From: Rhodoferax potami
Lineage (GTDB): Bacteria; Pseudomonadota; Gammaproteobacteria; Burkholderiales; Burkholderiaceae_C
Length of the DNA: 64,000 bases
Direction of reading: 5' to 3'
NCBI RefSeq assembly: GCF_032193805.1
Contig: NZ_JAVBIK010000001.1
Span: 3,663,181 to 3,727,180, forward strand
The notes below the pieces were generated by a model, which ran no database searches, was not told the origin of the DNA, and was given only the letters and a program-made list of their open reading frames with translations. Shown piece by piece: positions 23,289 to 31,766 of this stretch. How positions within the stretch are numbered: the first letter of the stretch is position 1; every line of letters begins with the position of its first letter. Made by a program: the position numbers and the translations under genes.

Positions 23289-24827
23289 TTGAGTGTAGAG
23301 AGTACAACGCCCCCGGCGATTCACATGCAAGGCATCAACAAACGGTTTGGGGCGGTAGCCGCCAATGCCGATGTGAACTTGCGGGTGACCAGTGGCACGG
23401 TGCACGGCATCGTGGGCGAGAACGGTGCGGGTAAAAGCACTTTGATGTCCATTCTGTACGGCTTCTATCAAGCGGACAGTGGGCAGATCGCGGTGCTTGG
23501 CAAGCCGGTAACGATCCGCAATGCAGACGATGCGATTGCCCAAGGCATCGGCATGGTCCACCAGCACTTTATGCTGGTCGATACCCTGACCGCGCTGGAA
23601 AACGTCATGTTGGGTGCCGAGCCCCATTGGTTGTTGCACAAGGCCGATGCGACTGTGCGCAGCAAGCTCGAGACCTTGATGCAGGCGACTGGCCTGCAGG
23701 TGAAGCTGGATGCGGTAGTCGCCGATCTGCCGGTAGGCGATCGCCAACGCCTGGAAATCCTCAAAGCCTTGTACCGCGGCGCCAAGATTTTGATTCTGGA
23801 CGAGCCCACCGCCGTTCTGACCCCGCAAGAGACCGAACACTTGTTCAAGGTGCTCCGGGTGCTGCGCGGGCAGGGCACCACGATCCTGTTGATCACTCAC
23901 AAACTCAAAGAAGTCATGGGCTTGTGTGACACCGTCACGGTGATGCGGGGCGGCAAAGTCGTGCAAGAGATGCCCATTACGCAGGCTTCTGTCGAAAGCC
24001 TGGCCGAGGCCATGGTGGGTCGCAAAGTGCAAATGGGTCGGCTGGAGGCTGATGTGCGGCCGATGGGCGAGGTTTTGCTGTCGGTGCGCGATGTGGTGGT
24101 GAAAGATGCACTGCAAGTCATTCGTCTGCATGGACTCAACCTCGACTTGCGGGCCGGTGAGATTGTGGGTGTTGCAGGTGTGTCCGGAAATGGCCAGAGC
24201 GAGTTGTTGGATGTACTGTCCGGACTGCTGGCCCCCGACGCGGGCAGTTTGGCCACTGGTGGGCAAACATTCAGCGCTGCCCGTTGGCTGGATCCACAAA
24301 CCGCGCGGGACCTAGGGGTTGCCCATGTACCGGAAGACCGCCACGCACGCGCCATGGTGATGGATTTTGTCGCTTGGGAGTCTGCTGTGCTCGGCTATGA
24401 CGGCTTGCCCGCCTATTCGAGTGGCGGCTGGATGTCGCACGCTGCCATGCGGGAGGCGACGGCCGGTTTGATGGAGCGCTTTGATGTGCGCCCGCGCGAC
24501 CCTGAGCTCAAGAGCAGCAAGTTCTCGGGCGGCAACCAGCAAAAACTCGTGTTGGCACGGGAGCTGGGGCAGTCTCCAAAAGTGCTGCTGGTGGGGCAAC
24601 CGACACGTGGGGTCGATATTGGCGCTATTGAATTTATTTATTCCCAGCTGCGCGCGATGCGCGATGCTGGGTGTGCGGTGCTGGTCGTATCCAGCGAATT
24701 AGACGAGATTTTGGCGCTGTCGGATCGGGTGATCGTGATGAATCAAGGACGGGTCAGTGGCGAGTTGGCCATTGAAGATTGCACAGAGGCGGGCATCGGC
24801 TTGCTGATGACCGGAGGGTCGCAATGA
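23289..24827 (+). CDS. Nucleoside ABC transporter ATP-binding protein (two ABC domains)
   Basis: The 512-aa ATPase has two fused ABC domains as in sugar/nucleoside importers (RbsA/NupA/RnsB type). Domain 1 has Walker A GENGAGKST (residues 43-51), a signature region PVGDRQRLEILKAL and Walker B ILILDEPTAVL. Domain 2 has a degenerate Walker A (GVSGNGQSE) and a good signature FSGGNQQKLVLAREL. The start is TTG at 23289, chosen because AGGAGCAGGA lies just upstream; an ATG at 23325 lacks an SD. The stop overlaps the permease start (ATGA). Confidence 0.92.
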   Translation: MSVESTTPPAIHMQGINKRFGAVAANADVNLRVTSGTVHGIVGENGAGKSTLMSILYGFYQADSGQIAVLGKPVTIRNADDAIAQGIGMVHQHFMLVDTLTALENVMLGAEPHWLLHKADATVRSKLETLMQATGLQVKLDAVVADLPVGDRQRLEILKALYRGAKILILDEPTAVLTPQETEHLFKVLRVLRGQGTTILLITHKLKEVMGLCDTVTVMRGGKVVQEMPITQASVESLAEAMVGRKVQMGRLEADVRPMGEVLLSVRDVVVKDALQVIRLHGLNLDLRAGEIVGVAGVSGNGQSELLDVLSGLLAPDAGSLATGGQTFSAARWLDPQTARDLGVAHVPEDRHARAMVMDFVAWESAVLGYDGLPAYSSGGWMSHAAMREATAGLMERFDVRPRDPELKSSKFSGGNQQKLVLARELGQSPKVLLVGQPTRGVDIGAIEFIYSQLRAMRDAGCAVLVVSSELDEILALSDRVIVMNQGRVSGELAIEDCTEAGIGLLMTGGSQ

Positions 24828-25939
24828 ACGCAAACTATGCATTGCCGCGTTGGGCAGACTTGGTTCTGTTGCCTGCGGTCTGCCTTTTGGTGGCCTTGCT
24901 TGCTGCTGCCGGTGTAGTGGCCATGGTGGGGCAGGACCCTGTAGAAGTCATTTCGGTGCTGGTGCAGGGCGCCTTTGGTAGCCAGCGCGGTATCAGTTAT
25001 ACGTTGTACTACGCCACTACCTTTATCTTTACCGGGCTCGCAGTGGCGGTGGCCTTTCACGGCGGGCTCTTCAACATCGGTGGTGAAGGGCAGGCCATTC
25101 TGGGCGGCTTGGGTACCGGTTTGATGGCCTTGTGGCTGTCCCATGCGTTGCCTGCTTGGATGATGCTGCCGCTGATGGTGCTCAGTGGTGCCTTGTTCGG
25201 GGCCGCCTGGGCTGCGGTACCTGCCTATTTGCAGGCGTACCGTGGCAGCCATGTGGTGATCACCACCATCATGTTTAACTTCATCGCCAGCAGCTTGTTG
25301 GTCTACTTGTTGGTGAACCACCTGCGCCCAGCCGGCTCGATGTCGGTCGAGAGTGCCGCATTTGCAGCATCGGCCAAGTTGCCGGGCATGCATGAAGCGC
25401 TGGCGGCAATTGGCATTGAGTGGGATGCATCACCCCTCAACATGAGCCTGATCTTGGCCTTGCTCGCCTCGGCCGGGGTGTACCTGTTTTTGTGGCGCAC
25501 CCGGGCAGGGTATCGCTTGCGGGCGGTGGGCTCCAGCCAAAGTGCGGCGGAGTATGCGGGTATCAACGTGAGGCACCAGATCGTGATTGCGATGGCGATT
25601 TCCGGCGCTCTGGCCGGCATGGTCGGCATGAACGAAATCGCCGGCGTCAATGGCAAATTGCTACTTGAGTTTGTGAGTGGTGCCGGCTTTACCGGTATTG
25701 CAGTGGCCTTGATGGGGCGCAACCACCCGGTGGGCATCATCTTTGCCAGTGTGTTGTTTGGCGCACTGTTTCAGGGCGGTGCTGAGGTGGCATTTGAGGT
25801 GTCGGGCTTCAGCCGCGAAATGGTGGTGATGTTGCAAGGGTTTATCGTGTTGTTCTCCGGGGCAATGGTCTATGTGATTGCGCCGATGCTGGCGTGGGTC
25901 TTGTCAAAGTTTGTGAAGTCGGGGGTGCAACATGGATGA
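24824..25939 (+). CDS. Nucleoside ABC transporter permease 1
   Basis: The 371-aa inner-membrane protein is of the BPD_transp_2 (RbsC/LivH-like) class, with about ten hydrophobic segments. Diagnostic parts are FHGGLFNIGGEGQAILGGLG, TTIMFNFIASSLLVYLL, GSSQSAAEYAGINVRHQIVIAMAISGALAGMVGMNEIAG and GFTGIAVALMGRNHPVGIIF. It forms the translocation channel with the second permease. The start at 24824 overlaps the ATPase stop. The first permease of this transporter class is typically longer than the second, as here. Confidence 0.92.
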   Translation: MNANYALPRWADLVLLPAVCLLVALLAAAGVVAMVGQDPVEVISVLVQGAFGSQRGISYTLYYATTFIFTGLAVAVAFHGGLFNIGGEGQAILGGLGTGLMALWLSHALPAWMMLPLMVLSGALFGAAWAAVPAYLQAYRGSHVVITTIMFNFIASSLLVYLLVNHLRPAGSMSVESAAFAASAKLPGMHEALAAIGIEWDASPLNMSLILALLASAGVYLFLWRTRAGYRLRAVGSSQSAAEYAGINVRHQIVIAMAISGALAGMVGMNEIAGVNGKLLLEFVSGAGFTGIAVALMGRNHPVGIIFASVLFGALFQGGAEVAFEVSGFSREMVVMLQGFIVLFSGAMVYVIAPMLAWVLSKFVKSGVQHG

Positions 25940-26900
25940 CACTTTGATCGCAGCCATGCTGGCTTCGACGCTGCGTGTGTCCACGCCGCTGATTTTGTGC
26001 GCGCTTGCGGGCATGTTTTCAGAGCGCTCTGGCGTGGTGGATATCGGCTTGGAAGGCAAGATGTTGTTTGCCGCCTTCGCGGCCGGCGCTGCAGGGGCGG
26101 CTTACCAGTCGACCGCTTTGGCGCTGGGCTTGGGCGTGTTGGTGGCCGTGGCCTTGTCCTGGATGCATGGCTTGGCCTGCGTCAGCCATAAAGGGGACCA
26201 GGTGGTGTCCGGGGTGGCGATTAACATCATCGCAGCCGGCATGACGGTGGTGCTCGGTATCGCATGGTTCTCCCAAGGCGGACAGACGCCGCCGGTCGGG
26301 AGCGACGTCCGTATCCAAGCGTTGTTCCCGGGGCTGCCCGAAGCACTCTATGGCATCCCGCTGGTGGGCCGGATCGTGGGCGAGGGGCTGTTGAGCCACA
26401 ACGCCATGGTCTACCTGGCGCTGGCCCTGGTGCCCGCGTGCTGGTGGGTACTATTCCGCACCCGTTTCGGACTGCGTTTGCGGGCGGTCGGCGAGAACCC
26501 GCAAATGGTGGACGCCGCGGGTGTGTCGGTGAGCCGCCTGCGTTATGCCGCACTAACGATCAACGGGGTTTTGTGCGGACTGGCGGGTGCTTATCTGGTG
26601 CTGGCGCAAAGTGCGAACTTCTCTGCCAACATGACCGCGGGCCGTGGCTTTATGGCCCTGGCTGCGTTGATTTTTGGCCGTTGGCATCCGGTGGGCGCAT
26701 TCTGGGCTTGCTTGTTGTTCGGTTTTCTGGACGCAGCGGCCATCCGTTTGCAAGGAGTCCAAATCAGCGGATTCGGCGAGGTGCCCGTGCAATTTATCCA
26801 GGCATTGCCCTATGTCTTGACGGTGGTTTTGCTGGCCGGCTTTATCGGCAAGGCCGTAGCTCCCCAGGCATTGGGTCGGCCCTATTCCAAGGAGCGGTAA
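25932..26900 (+). CDS. Nucleoside ABC transporter permease 2
   Basis: The 322-aa inner-membrane permease is paired with the preceding one (eight-base overlap). Its blocks MFSERSGVVDIGLEGKMLFAAFAAG, AVGENPQMVDAAGVSVSRLRYAALTINGVLCGLAGAYLVL and GRGFMALAALIFGRWHPVGAFWACLLFGFLDA are typical of the short subunit in nucleoside importers (NupQ/RnsD type). About eight to nine transmembrane helices are evident. The transporter and the nearby hydrolase, kinase and glycosidase genes form one nucleoside-use locus. Confidence 0.92.
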   Translation: MDDTLIAAMLASTLRVSTPLILCALAGMFSERSGVVDIGLEGKMLFAAFAAGAAGAAYQSTALALGLGVLVAVALSWMHGLACVSHKGDQVVSGVAINIIAAGMTVVLGIAWFSQGGQTPPVGSDVRIQALFPGLPEALYGIPLVGRIVGEGLLSHNAMVYLALALVPACWWVLFRTRFGLRLRAVGENPQMVDAAGVSVSRLRYAALTINGVLCGLAGAYLVLAQSANFSANMTAGRGFMALAALIFGRWHPVGAFWACLLFGFLDAAAIRLQGVQISGFGEVPVQFIQALPYVLTVVLLAGFIGKAVAPQALGRPYSKER

Positions 26901-26924
26901 GCGCAACGTCGCTTGCAGATCACA

Positions 26925-27665
26925 ATGGCAATCACCGTGTGGGTCAAAGTAGTGGGGTTCAGCGATGCCGAGCGGCATACGCTGAACACGCTGTTCCGGG
27001 TGTCCCGCACCGATGGACCGAAATACGTGCTTTGGACCCCGCTGGACGGCACTTCGCCCAACGTGGCCTTGATTGATGTGGACAGTTATGAGGCCGGGCT
27101 GGACCTGGTATCACCCGGCTTCAACCCACACCTCAAAATCATTGCGGTGGGGGAGTCGGCACCCACGGGCGCTTGGCGCAGCCTGCAACGGCCTGTGGAT
27201 TGGGGTGGTCTGGTGCAGTCGCTGGATGCGCTGTTTGCCAGCTCCCAAGAGGTGGACATTGATATTTTTACGGACACCTCTGCCGCCCCATCCCCGCCAC
27301 CGCCGGGAATCCGGTGTGCACTGTTGGTCGGTATACCGCCTGTTGAGACCTACTACCTGAGGGCACGCTTGGCCCTGGCAGGGGTACTGGTAGCGGACGA
27401 GGCGCAAACCCAAGAGGCCTGTGAACAGCGTTTGCAGTCCCGCCACTATGGCCTCGCCCTGGTGTTTGTGGATGCTCAAAAGCCGGATCCCTGGGAGTTT
27501 GCCAAACACGTGGGGGGCTTGGCCGCACGTCCGCCCAAGCTGATGGCAGTGATGGCATCCCCGGACTGGAGAGCCATCCGGCAGGCAGAGACCATGGGTT
27601 ACTCCGATGTGTTGGAATTGCCATTCAACCCCCAACAGGTGTTTAGCGCATTCCAAAAGGTCTGA
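26925..27665 (+). CDS. Tandem receiver-like (pseudo-receiver) protein
   Basis: The 246-aa protein reads as two receiver-like alpha/beta units and no output domain. Unit 1 has a beta-3-like VALIDVD, a beta-4-like LKIIAVGE and a beta-5-like LQRPVDW. Unit 2 has ALVFVDAQKPDPWEF, PKLMAVMAS and VLELPFNP. The invariant switch lysine of true receivers is replaced in both (Arg-Pro and Leu-Pro), and acidic-pocket residues are incomplete, so phosphorylation is doubtful. It follows the nucleoside permease by 24 bp. ATG at 26925 is chosen over an in-frame TTG at 26913. The domain reading is mine and needs a structural comparison. Confidence 0.6.
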   Translation: MAITVWVKVVGFSDAERHTLNTLFRVSRTDGPKYVLWTPLDGTSPNVALIDVDSYEAGLDLVSPGFNPHLKIIAVGESAPTGAWRSLQRPVDWGGLVQSLDALFASSQEVDIDIFTDTSAAPSPPPPGIRCALLVGIPPVETYYLRARLALAGVLVADEAQTQEACEQRLQSRHYGLALVFVDAQKPDPWEFAKHVGGLAARPPKLMAVMASPDWRAIRQAETMGYSDVLELPFNPQQVFSAFQKV

Positions 27666-27682
27666 GTGGCCTAGGGCGGCGC

Positions 27683-29491
27683 TCAGGTGCTGTCACTCTC
27701 CACTTCCCGGACGGCACGTCGCTTGCGCAGGCGCTGTGCGTCCATAGATTTGGCCAAGGCACTTTCGACCGGCCAAGGTTCGTGACATATGCGCGCGGCG
27801 ATCATTTCGGCGCCCAGTGCTGAAAATGTCAAGCCACGCGCGCCCATGCCCACATGCATCCACAGTCCGTTAAGACCGCTTGAATCGACCGGGCCGGCTA
27901 AGGGCAATCGATCGTGGGTGACGCATCGGGTTCCGGACCATCCGTTCACTTGGCCGCCCAGAAACAGGGGCGCCGTGGCTCCGGCAGCCTCAGGCAACAG
28001 GGTCTGCAGGCGTTCCAGATTCGCGCGGTGCTGTTCTACCAGCGGGGCTAAACGGTGTTGCGCAAGGCTCTCCGGGGTTGGCGTGCTGTCGGGCTCAAAG
28101 CCGGAGCCCGCGAGCCAGAAGGGGCCAGCCGGGCCCGGCACCGAGGGGATAAAACAACCATGGCCGTTATGCGGGTGGCTCCAAGCGGGGGACTCGGTGT
28201 GCTGTGGCATCGGGCCAGTGCTTGCGGTCCCGTGGACGGCTTGCAGGTCGCCCAGCGTCAAGTGCAGCGAGGGGGCACGGTGCACTTGCATGCCCTCGGC
28301 CTCCAGCAGTGTGCGGGTGGCAAATGCGGTGGCCAGGACCACCACCTTCGCTTCTGCCAGCGGGCTGCCGTCTTGGCCCCGAAGAGACCAACGGTCACCG
28401 TTTCGCTGCAGTCGGGCTACTGGTTTTGCGTAGTGCACGGTAATGTTGGGGTGCTGCAGCCAGGCTTTCACCAAGGCCGCCGGCTTGACCCACGCAGCCG
28501 CATGGTGCAGACGGTCCGGACCTTCTGAAAAACGGTGCTCCAGCACACCGCTCAGTGCCCACTCTTCGCCGCCTTGCAGCAGATCTTTGCAGTGTTGCAA
28601 CATTAACTTGGCACCGACCCGCGAGAGCCTTGAGCGCGGGCTGTCATCGGCAGACACGTGGGGCACCACCAAGCCGACCGGCAGGCCAGACGCCCCGGCA
28701 GCGGCGTGTACCGCTGCCTCCAGCACCGTGACTTGCCAGCCCCGGCGGGCGAGGGCGTAAGCCACACTGGCGCCTGATATTCCGGCACCGACCACACAGC
28801 ATGAGGGTGCCGTTGCCAGGACCTCCGGCGCCAAAGGGGGCTCTTTGCTGCCCAAGGGCCAGGGCGGGTCGAAAGTGGCGTTGACGGTTCCCGTCGCTAA
28901 AACGGAGCTGCAACGCACAAAACCAGCTTCCAGCAGCCACTCCACAGGCGCATCTGGAGGAAGCTGCGCCTGTAGCGTTGCACCGCGGGCGCACAGACGA
29001 GACAAAGCCTTGGCCGTCCATTTGCTCCACAGGTTGGCGCCTGCGGAAAACCAGACGGTGTTGGCAAATAGCTTGTGGTCGCCCAAAAACGTGTGGCTGT
29101 CGTCGATGGACAGTGTCAGTGACACTTGTCCCCGGTCGAGCAGTATGCGGTGGATGCTGGCGTCGCGGTCTTGCAGTTCATGCAAGAGCGATAGGTACAA
29201 GTCATCTGCATCGGATTCGGTCACCGCGAGCTCACGCCGCAGCAGATCAAGCCCGTCGGGCGAGATATGCCCCACGTAATGCAGCATGACCGGGCGCGCC
29301 GGGTCGGCGCGCCACGCACGCCAGGTGGCTACAAATCGATGGGCTTGCTGAAAGTCTGTATCCAGAATCGTCCACGCCGCGCGGTGCGCCCAGGCATCGG
29401 GCAAGCCGCTATGGGCGGAGTCTGCCGCGCAGGCGTTGGAGTCAGGCACCTCAGGCGCTGGGGGGAACGTAGCCTTGCGCTGCGTCTGCAC
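27683..29491 (-). CDS. mnmC: MnmC-type FAD oxidoreductase with degenerate methyltransferase half
   Basis: MnmC normally makes mnm5s2U34 in tRNA with an N-terminal methyltransferase and a C-terminal FAD-dependent demodification domain. The FAD half is intact here: [29 protein letters not shown], then [25 protein letters not shown] and a C-terminal [20 protein letters not shown] block. The N-terminal half is altered. The SAM-binding GFGxGxNF reads DFQQAHRF, the acidic loop is lost, the DxFxPxxNPxxW site reads [13 protein letters not shown], and the first ~50 family residues are absent. The start is uncertain: GTG at 29491 overlaps yggX by 41 bases; GTG at 29449 follows the yggX stop directly. 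Methyl transfer is probably lost. Confidence 0.8.
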   Translation of the reverse strand: MQTQRKATFPPAPEVPDSNACAADSAHSGLPDAWAHRAAWTILDTDFQQAHRFVATWRAWRADPARPVMLHYVGHISPDGLDLLRRELAVTESDADDLYLSLLHELQDRDASIHRILLDRGQVSLTLSIDDSHTFLGDHKLFANTVWFSAGANLWSKWTAKALSRLCARGATLQAQLPPDAPVEWLLEAGFVRCSSVLATGTVNATFDPPWPLGSKEPPLAPEVLATAPSCCVVGAGISGASVAYALARRGWQVTVLEAAVHAAAGASGLPVGLVVPHVSADDSPRSRLSRVGAKLMLQHCKDLLQGGEEWALSGVLEHRFSEGPDRLHHAAAWVKPAALVKAWLQHPNITVHYAKPVARLQRNGDRWSLRGQDGSPLAEAKVVVLATAFATRTLLEAEGMQVHRAPSLHLTLGDLQAVHGTASTGPMPQHTESPAWSHPHNGHGCFIPSVPGPAGPFWLAGSGFEPDSTPTPESLAQHRLAPLVEQHRANLERLQTLLPEAAGATAPLFLGGQVNGWSGTRCVTHDRLPLAGPVDSSGLNGLWMHVGMGARGLTFSALGAEMIAARICHEPWPVESALAKSMDAQRLRKRRAVREVESDST

Positions 29492-29723
29492 CGTCGCCGA
29501 AGAAATGGTTTTCCATCTGGCGGGCCAGGTACTGGCGGGCCCGGGCGTCGGCCAAGTTCAGGCGATTTTCGTTGACCAGCATGGTTTGGTGCTTGAGCCA
29601 GGCAGCCCAGGCCTCTTTGCTGACGCCTTCCCAGATGCGTTTGCCCAATTCACCGGGGTAGGGCGCGAAATCTAGGCCTTCAGCCTCTTTGCCCAGCTTG
29701 ATACAGTTAACGGTGCGTGCCAT
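29451..29723 (-). CDS. yggX: Probable Fe(2+)-trafficking protein YggX
   Basis: This 90-aa small cytosolic protein begins [56 protein letters not shown], the full YggX pattern including the conserved Cys7. In E. coli and Salmonella it protects Fe-S proteins from oxidative damage and takes part in iron trafficking. Length is normal. It precedes mnmC on the same strand with overlap or direct abutment, and is divergent from dsbB across a 150-bp gap. Confidence 0.95.
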   Translation of the reverse strand: MARTVNCIKLGKEAEGLDFAPYPGELGKRIWEGVSKEAWAAWLKHQTMLVNENRLNLADARARQYLARQMENHFFGDGADAAQGYVPPSA

Positions 29724-29873
29724 GGGAAAACCTCTTAATCGATGGTGTAAAAACGAAAGGCCGCATCTTATTCGCTTTGGCCTGACCTTTGCGGTTCAGG
29801 GAACTTCAGTCACGCTATGCGCATCAACCCACCACGGCGCTGGGCCGCTGTGCAACTCAATGAGGGATAGATT

Positions 29874-30386
29874 TTGAATTTGGTTTTTAGCTGGATGGAT
29901 AAGGCGCCGCGTCGTGTGTTCAGTGCGGTCTTCCTCGCCTGTACCGCGATGTTGGCGTTTGGCATGTACCTGCAGCACGTGGTGGGCTTGGAGCCGTGCC
30001 CGATGTGCATCGTGCAGCGCTATGCTCTCATTTTGGTAGCTATCTGCGCAGCATTGGCGGCGGCTAGCGGCCGAAAAGGCTTGCAAGTGGCCGGTTCTGT
30101 ATTGCTCGTGGTGTTTGCAGTGGCCGGCGCCTATGTGGCCGCGCGCCAAAGTTGGCTGCAGTGGTACCCGCCCGAGGTGGTGTCCTGCGGGCGCGATCTC
30201 TACGGGATGATTGAAACCTTCCCCCTCAAGCGCGCATTGCCCATGATCTTCCGCGGCGGTGGCGACTGCAGCAAGATCGACTGGACATTCTTGGGCGGCA
30301 CCATCGCCAACTGGTCGTTTATTTGCTTCAGTGCCTTTGCGGTATTTGGCGGTCTGATGACCTGGCGCCGGCTTAAAGCCGCTTGA
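29874..30386 (+). CDS. dsbB: Disulfide bond formation protein DsbB
   Basis: The 170-aa inner-membrane protein reoxidises DsbA and passes electrons to quinones. It has four transmembrane helices, the first periplasmic redox pair Cys42-x-x-Cys45 (EPCPMCIVQRY) and the second pair Cys105 and Cys132 in the loop SCGRDLYG...GGGDCS. The start is TTG at 29874, preceded by GAGGGA; an ATG at 29895 has no SD. Part of helix 2 and its following loop are encoded by a dispersed-repeat copy (30025-30080). The 3' end overlaps convergent argA by 14 bases. Confidence 0.92.
   Translation: MNLVFSWMDKAPRRVFSAVFLACTAMLAFGMYLQHVVGLEPCPMCIVQRYALILVAICAALAAASGRKGLQVAGSVLLVVFAVAGAYVAARQSWLQWYPPEVVSCGRDLYGMIETFPLKRALPMIFRGGGDCSKIDWTFLGGTIANWSFICFSAFAVFGGLMTWRRLKAA
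30025..30080. repeat. Dispersed ~55-bp repeat inside dsbB
   Basis: CTCATTTTGGTAGCTATCTG, then CGCAGCATTG and GGCTAGCGGCCGAAAAGG follow the module order of the intergenic copy at 17050-17107 (GTAGCT, CGCA, GCTAGCGGCC, A-rich end). The reading frame stays open and encodes ILVAICAALAAASGRKG of a membrane segment and loop. Divergence is higher than in the cys copies. Confidence 0.65.
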
Positions 30387-31719
30387 CCAGGACCTGACTC
30401 TTACGGTCCCAGTTGTATTTGCGCTTGCGGGCCTCGGGCAACCACTCGGGGTCTACTTGCACAAAACCGCGCTTGATAAACCAATGCATGGTGCGGGTGG
30501 TCAGCACAAAAATACTGTCGAGCCCCGCCGCTTTGGCGCGCTGTTCGATGCGTTTCAAGATGCGCTCACCATCCCCTTGGCCTTGCACTTCCGGTGACAC
30601 GGTGACCGCCGCCATTTCAGCGGTCTTGGCTTCTGGGTAGGGGTAGAGGGCGGCGCAGGCGAAGATCACCCCGTCGTGCTCAATGATGGTGTAGTTACCC
30701 GCGTCGCGCTCGATCTCCGTGCGGCTGCGTTTGACCAAGGTGCCATCGCGCTCAAAGGGTTCAATCAGCTGCAGAATGCCGCCCACGTCTTCCTCGGTCG
30801 CTTCGCGCAGACTTTCCAGTTTTTCGTCCACCACCATGGTGCCAATGCCGTCGTGCACATACACCTCCAGCAGGATGGCGCCATCCACCGCAAACGGGAT
30901 GATGTGGCTGCGCTCCACGCCCGATTTGCAGGCCTTCACACAGTGCTGCAAATAAAAGGCGACATCGGTAGGCTGGTTGGCGGCGGGCAGCGCCTTGAGC
31001 AGTTTTTCGGCTGCCGCTAAGGGCAGCTCGGTATCAATCGGGTTGTCTTCGCTGGCGGGCAGCTCCGGATCTATGCGGATGCCGGGCACCTCGGTCAGAA
31101 AAATCAATTTGTCGGCCTGCAGCGCGGTGGCCACACTGGTAGCCACCTCTTCCATGGCGAGGTTGAACGCCTCGCCGGTGGGCGAAAAGCCGAAGGGCGA
31201 GAGCAGCACCATCGCACCCATGTCGAGCGTTTTGGTGATGCCTGCGATATCCACCTTGCGCACCAGCCCGCTATGCTGAAAGTCCACCCCGTCCACGATG
31301 CCCACCGGGCGCGCGGTGATGAAGTTGCCTGAAATCACCCGCACCGTGGAGTCGGCCATAGGCGTGTTGGGCAGGCCCTGGCTGAACGCCGCCTCAATCT
31401 CGTAGCGCAGCTGGCCGGCCGCCTCTTGGGCGCAATCCAGCGCCACCTCGTCGGTGATGCGGATGCCATGGCTGTATTTGGGGGTGTGGCCCTTGGCCTT
31501 GAGCTGCTCGTTCACTTGGGGCCGGAAGCCGTGCACGAGCACAATTTTCACCCCCATGCTCTGGATCATGGCCAGGTCTTGCGCCAGGTTGTGCAGCTTG
31601 CCGGCAGCAATCGCTTCACCTGCAATACCCACCACAAAGGTCTGGTTGCGGAACTTGTGGATATAGGGCGCAACGGACCGGAACCAGGGAACAAAGGTGA
31701 AGTTGAAGACAGAGGTCAT
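30373..31719 (-). CDS. argA: N-acetylglutamate synthase (ArgA)
   Basis: The 448-aa enzyme makes N-acetylglutamate from glutamate and acetyl-CoA, the first step of arginine synthesis. Residues ~1-290 are an amino-acid-kinase-like domain (FVVGIAGEAIAAGKLHNLAQDLAMIQSMGVKIVLVHGFRPQVNEQL). The rest is a GNAT domain (VTVSPEVQGQGDGERILKRIEQRAKAAGLDSIFVLTTRTMHWFIKRGF). This is the classical long ArgA. ATG at 31719 (MTSVFNFTFVPWFRSVAPYIHKFR) fits the family N-terminus; an in-frame TTG lies 33 bases upstream. It is divergent from hrpA with only a 47-bp gap. Confidence 0.94.
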   Translation of the reverse strand: MTSVFNFTFVPWFRSVAPYIHKFRNQTFVVGIAGEAIAAGKLHNLAQDLAMIQSMGVKIVLVHGFRPQVNEQLKAKGHTPKYSHGIRITDEVALDCAQEAAGQLRYEIEAAFSQGLPNTPMADSTVRVISGNFITARPVGIVDGVDFQHSGLVRKVDIAGITKTLDMGAMVLLSPFGFSPTGEAFNLAMEEVATSVATALQADKLIFLTEVPGIRIDPELPASEDNPIDTELPLAAAEKLLKALPAANQPTDVAFYLQHCVKACKSGVERSHIIPFAVDGAILLEVYVHDGIGTMVVDEKLESLREATEEDVGGILQLIEPFERDGTLVKRSRTEIERDAGNYTIIEHDGVIFACAALYPYPEAKTAEMAAVTVSPEVQGQGDGERILKRIEQRAKAAGLDSIFVLTTRTMHWFIKRGFVQVDPEWLPEARKRKYNWDRKSQVLVKRL

Positions 31720-31766
31720 TGAAGGGCGGGTAGGCCGGTAAGGGTTTGTCAAGGCGGGGATAATCC

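Noticed and set aside
20785..23307. 840-codon open frame on the minus strand opposite psuG and the nucleoside-binding gene
   Set aside because: It is antisense to well-supported genes, its translation is His/Gly/Leu-rich without family motifs, and such frames arise from GC-rich codon bias.
26913..26924. TTG start for the tandem pseudo-receiver gene
   Set aside because: The ATG at 26925 is only four codons downstream and no SD supports the TTG.
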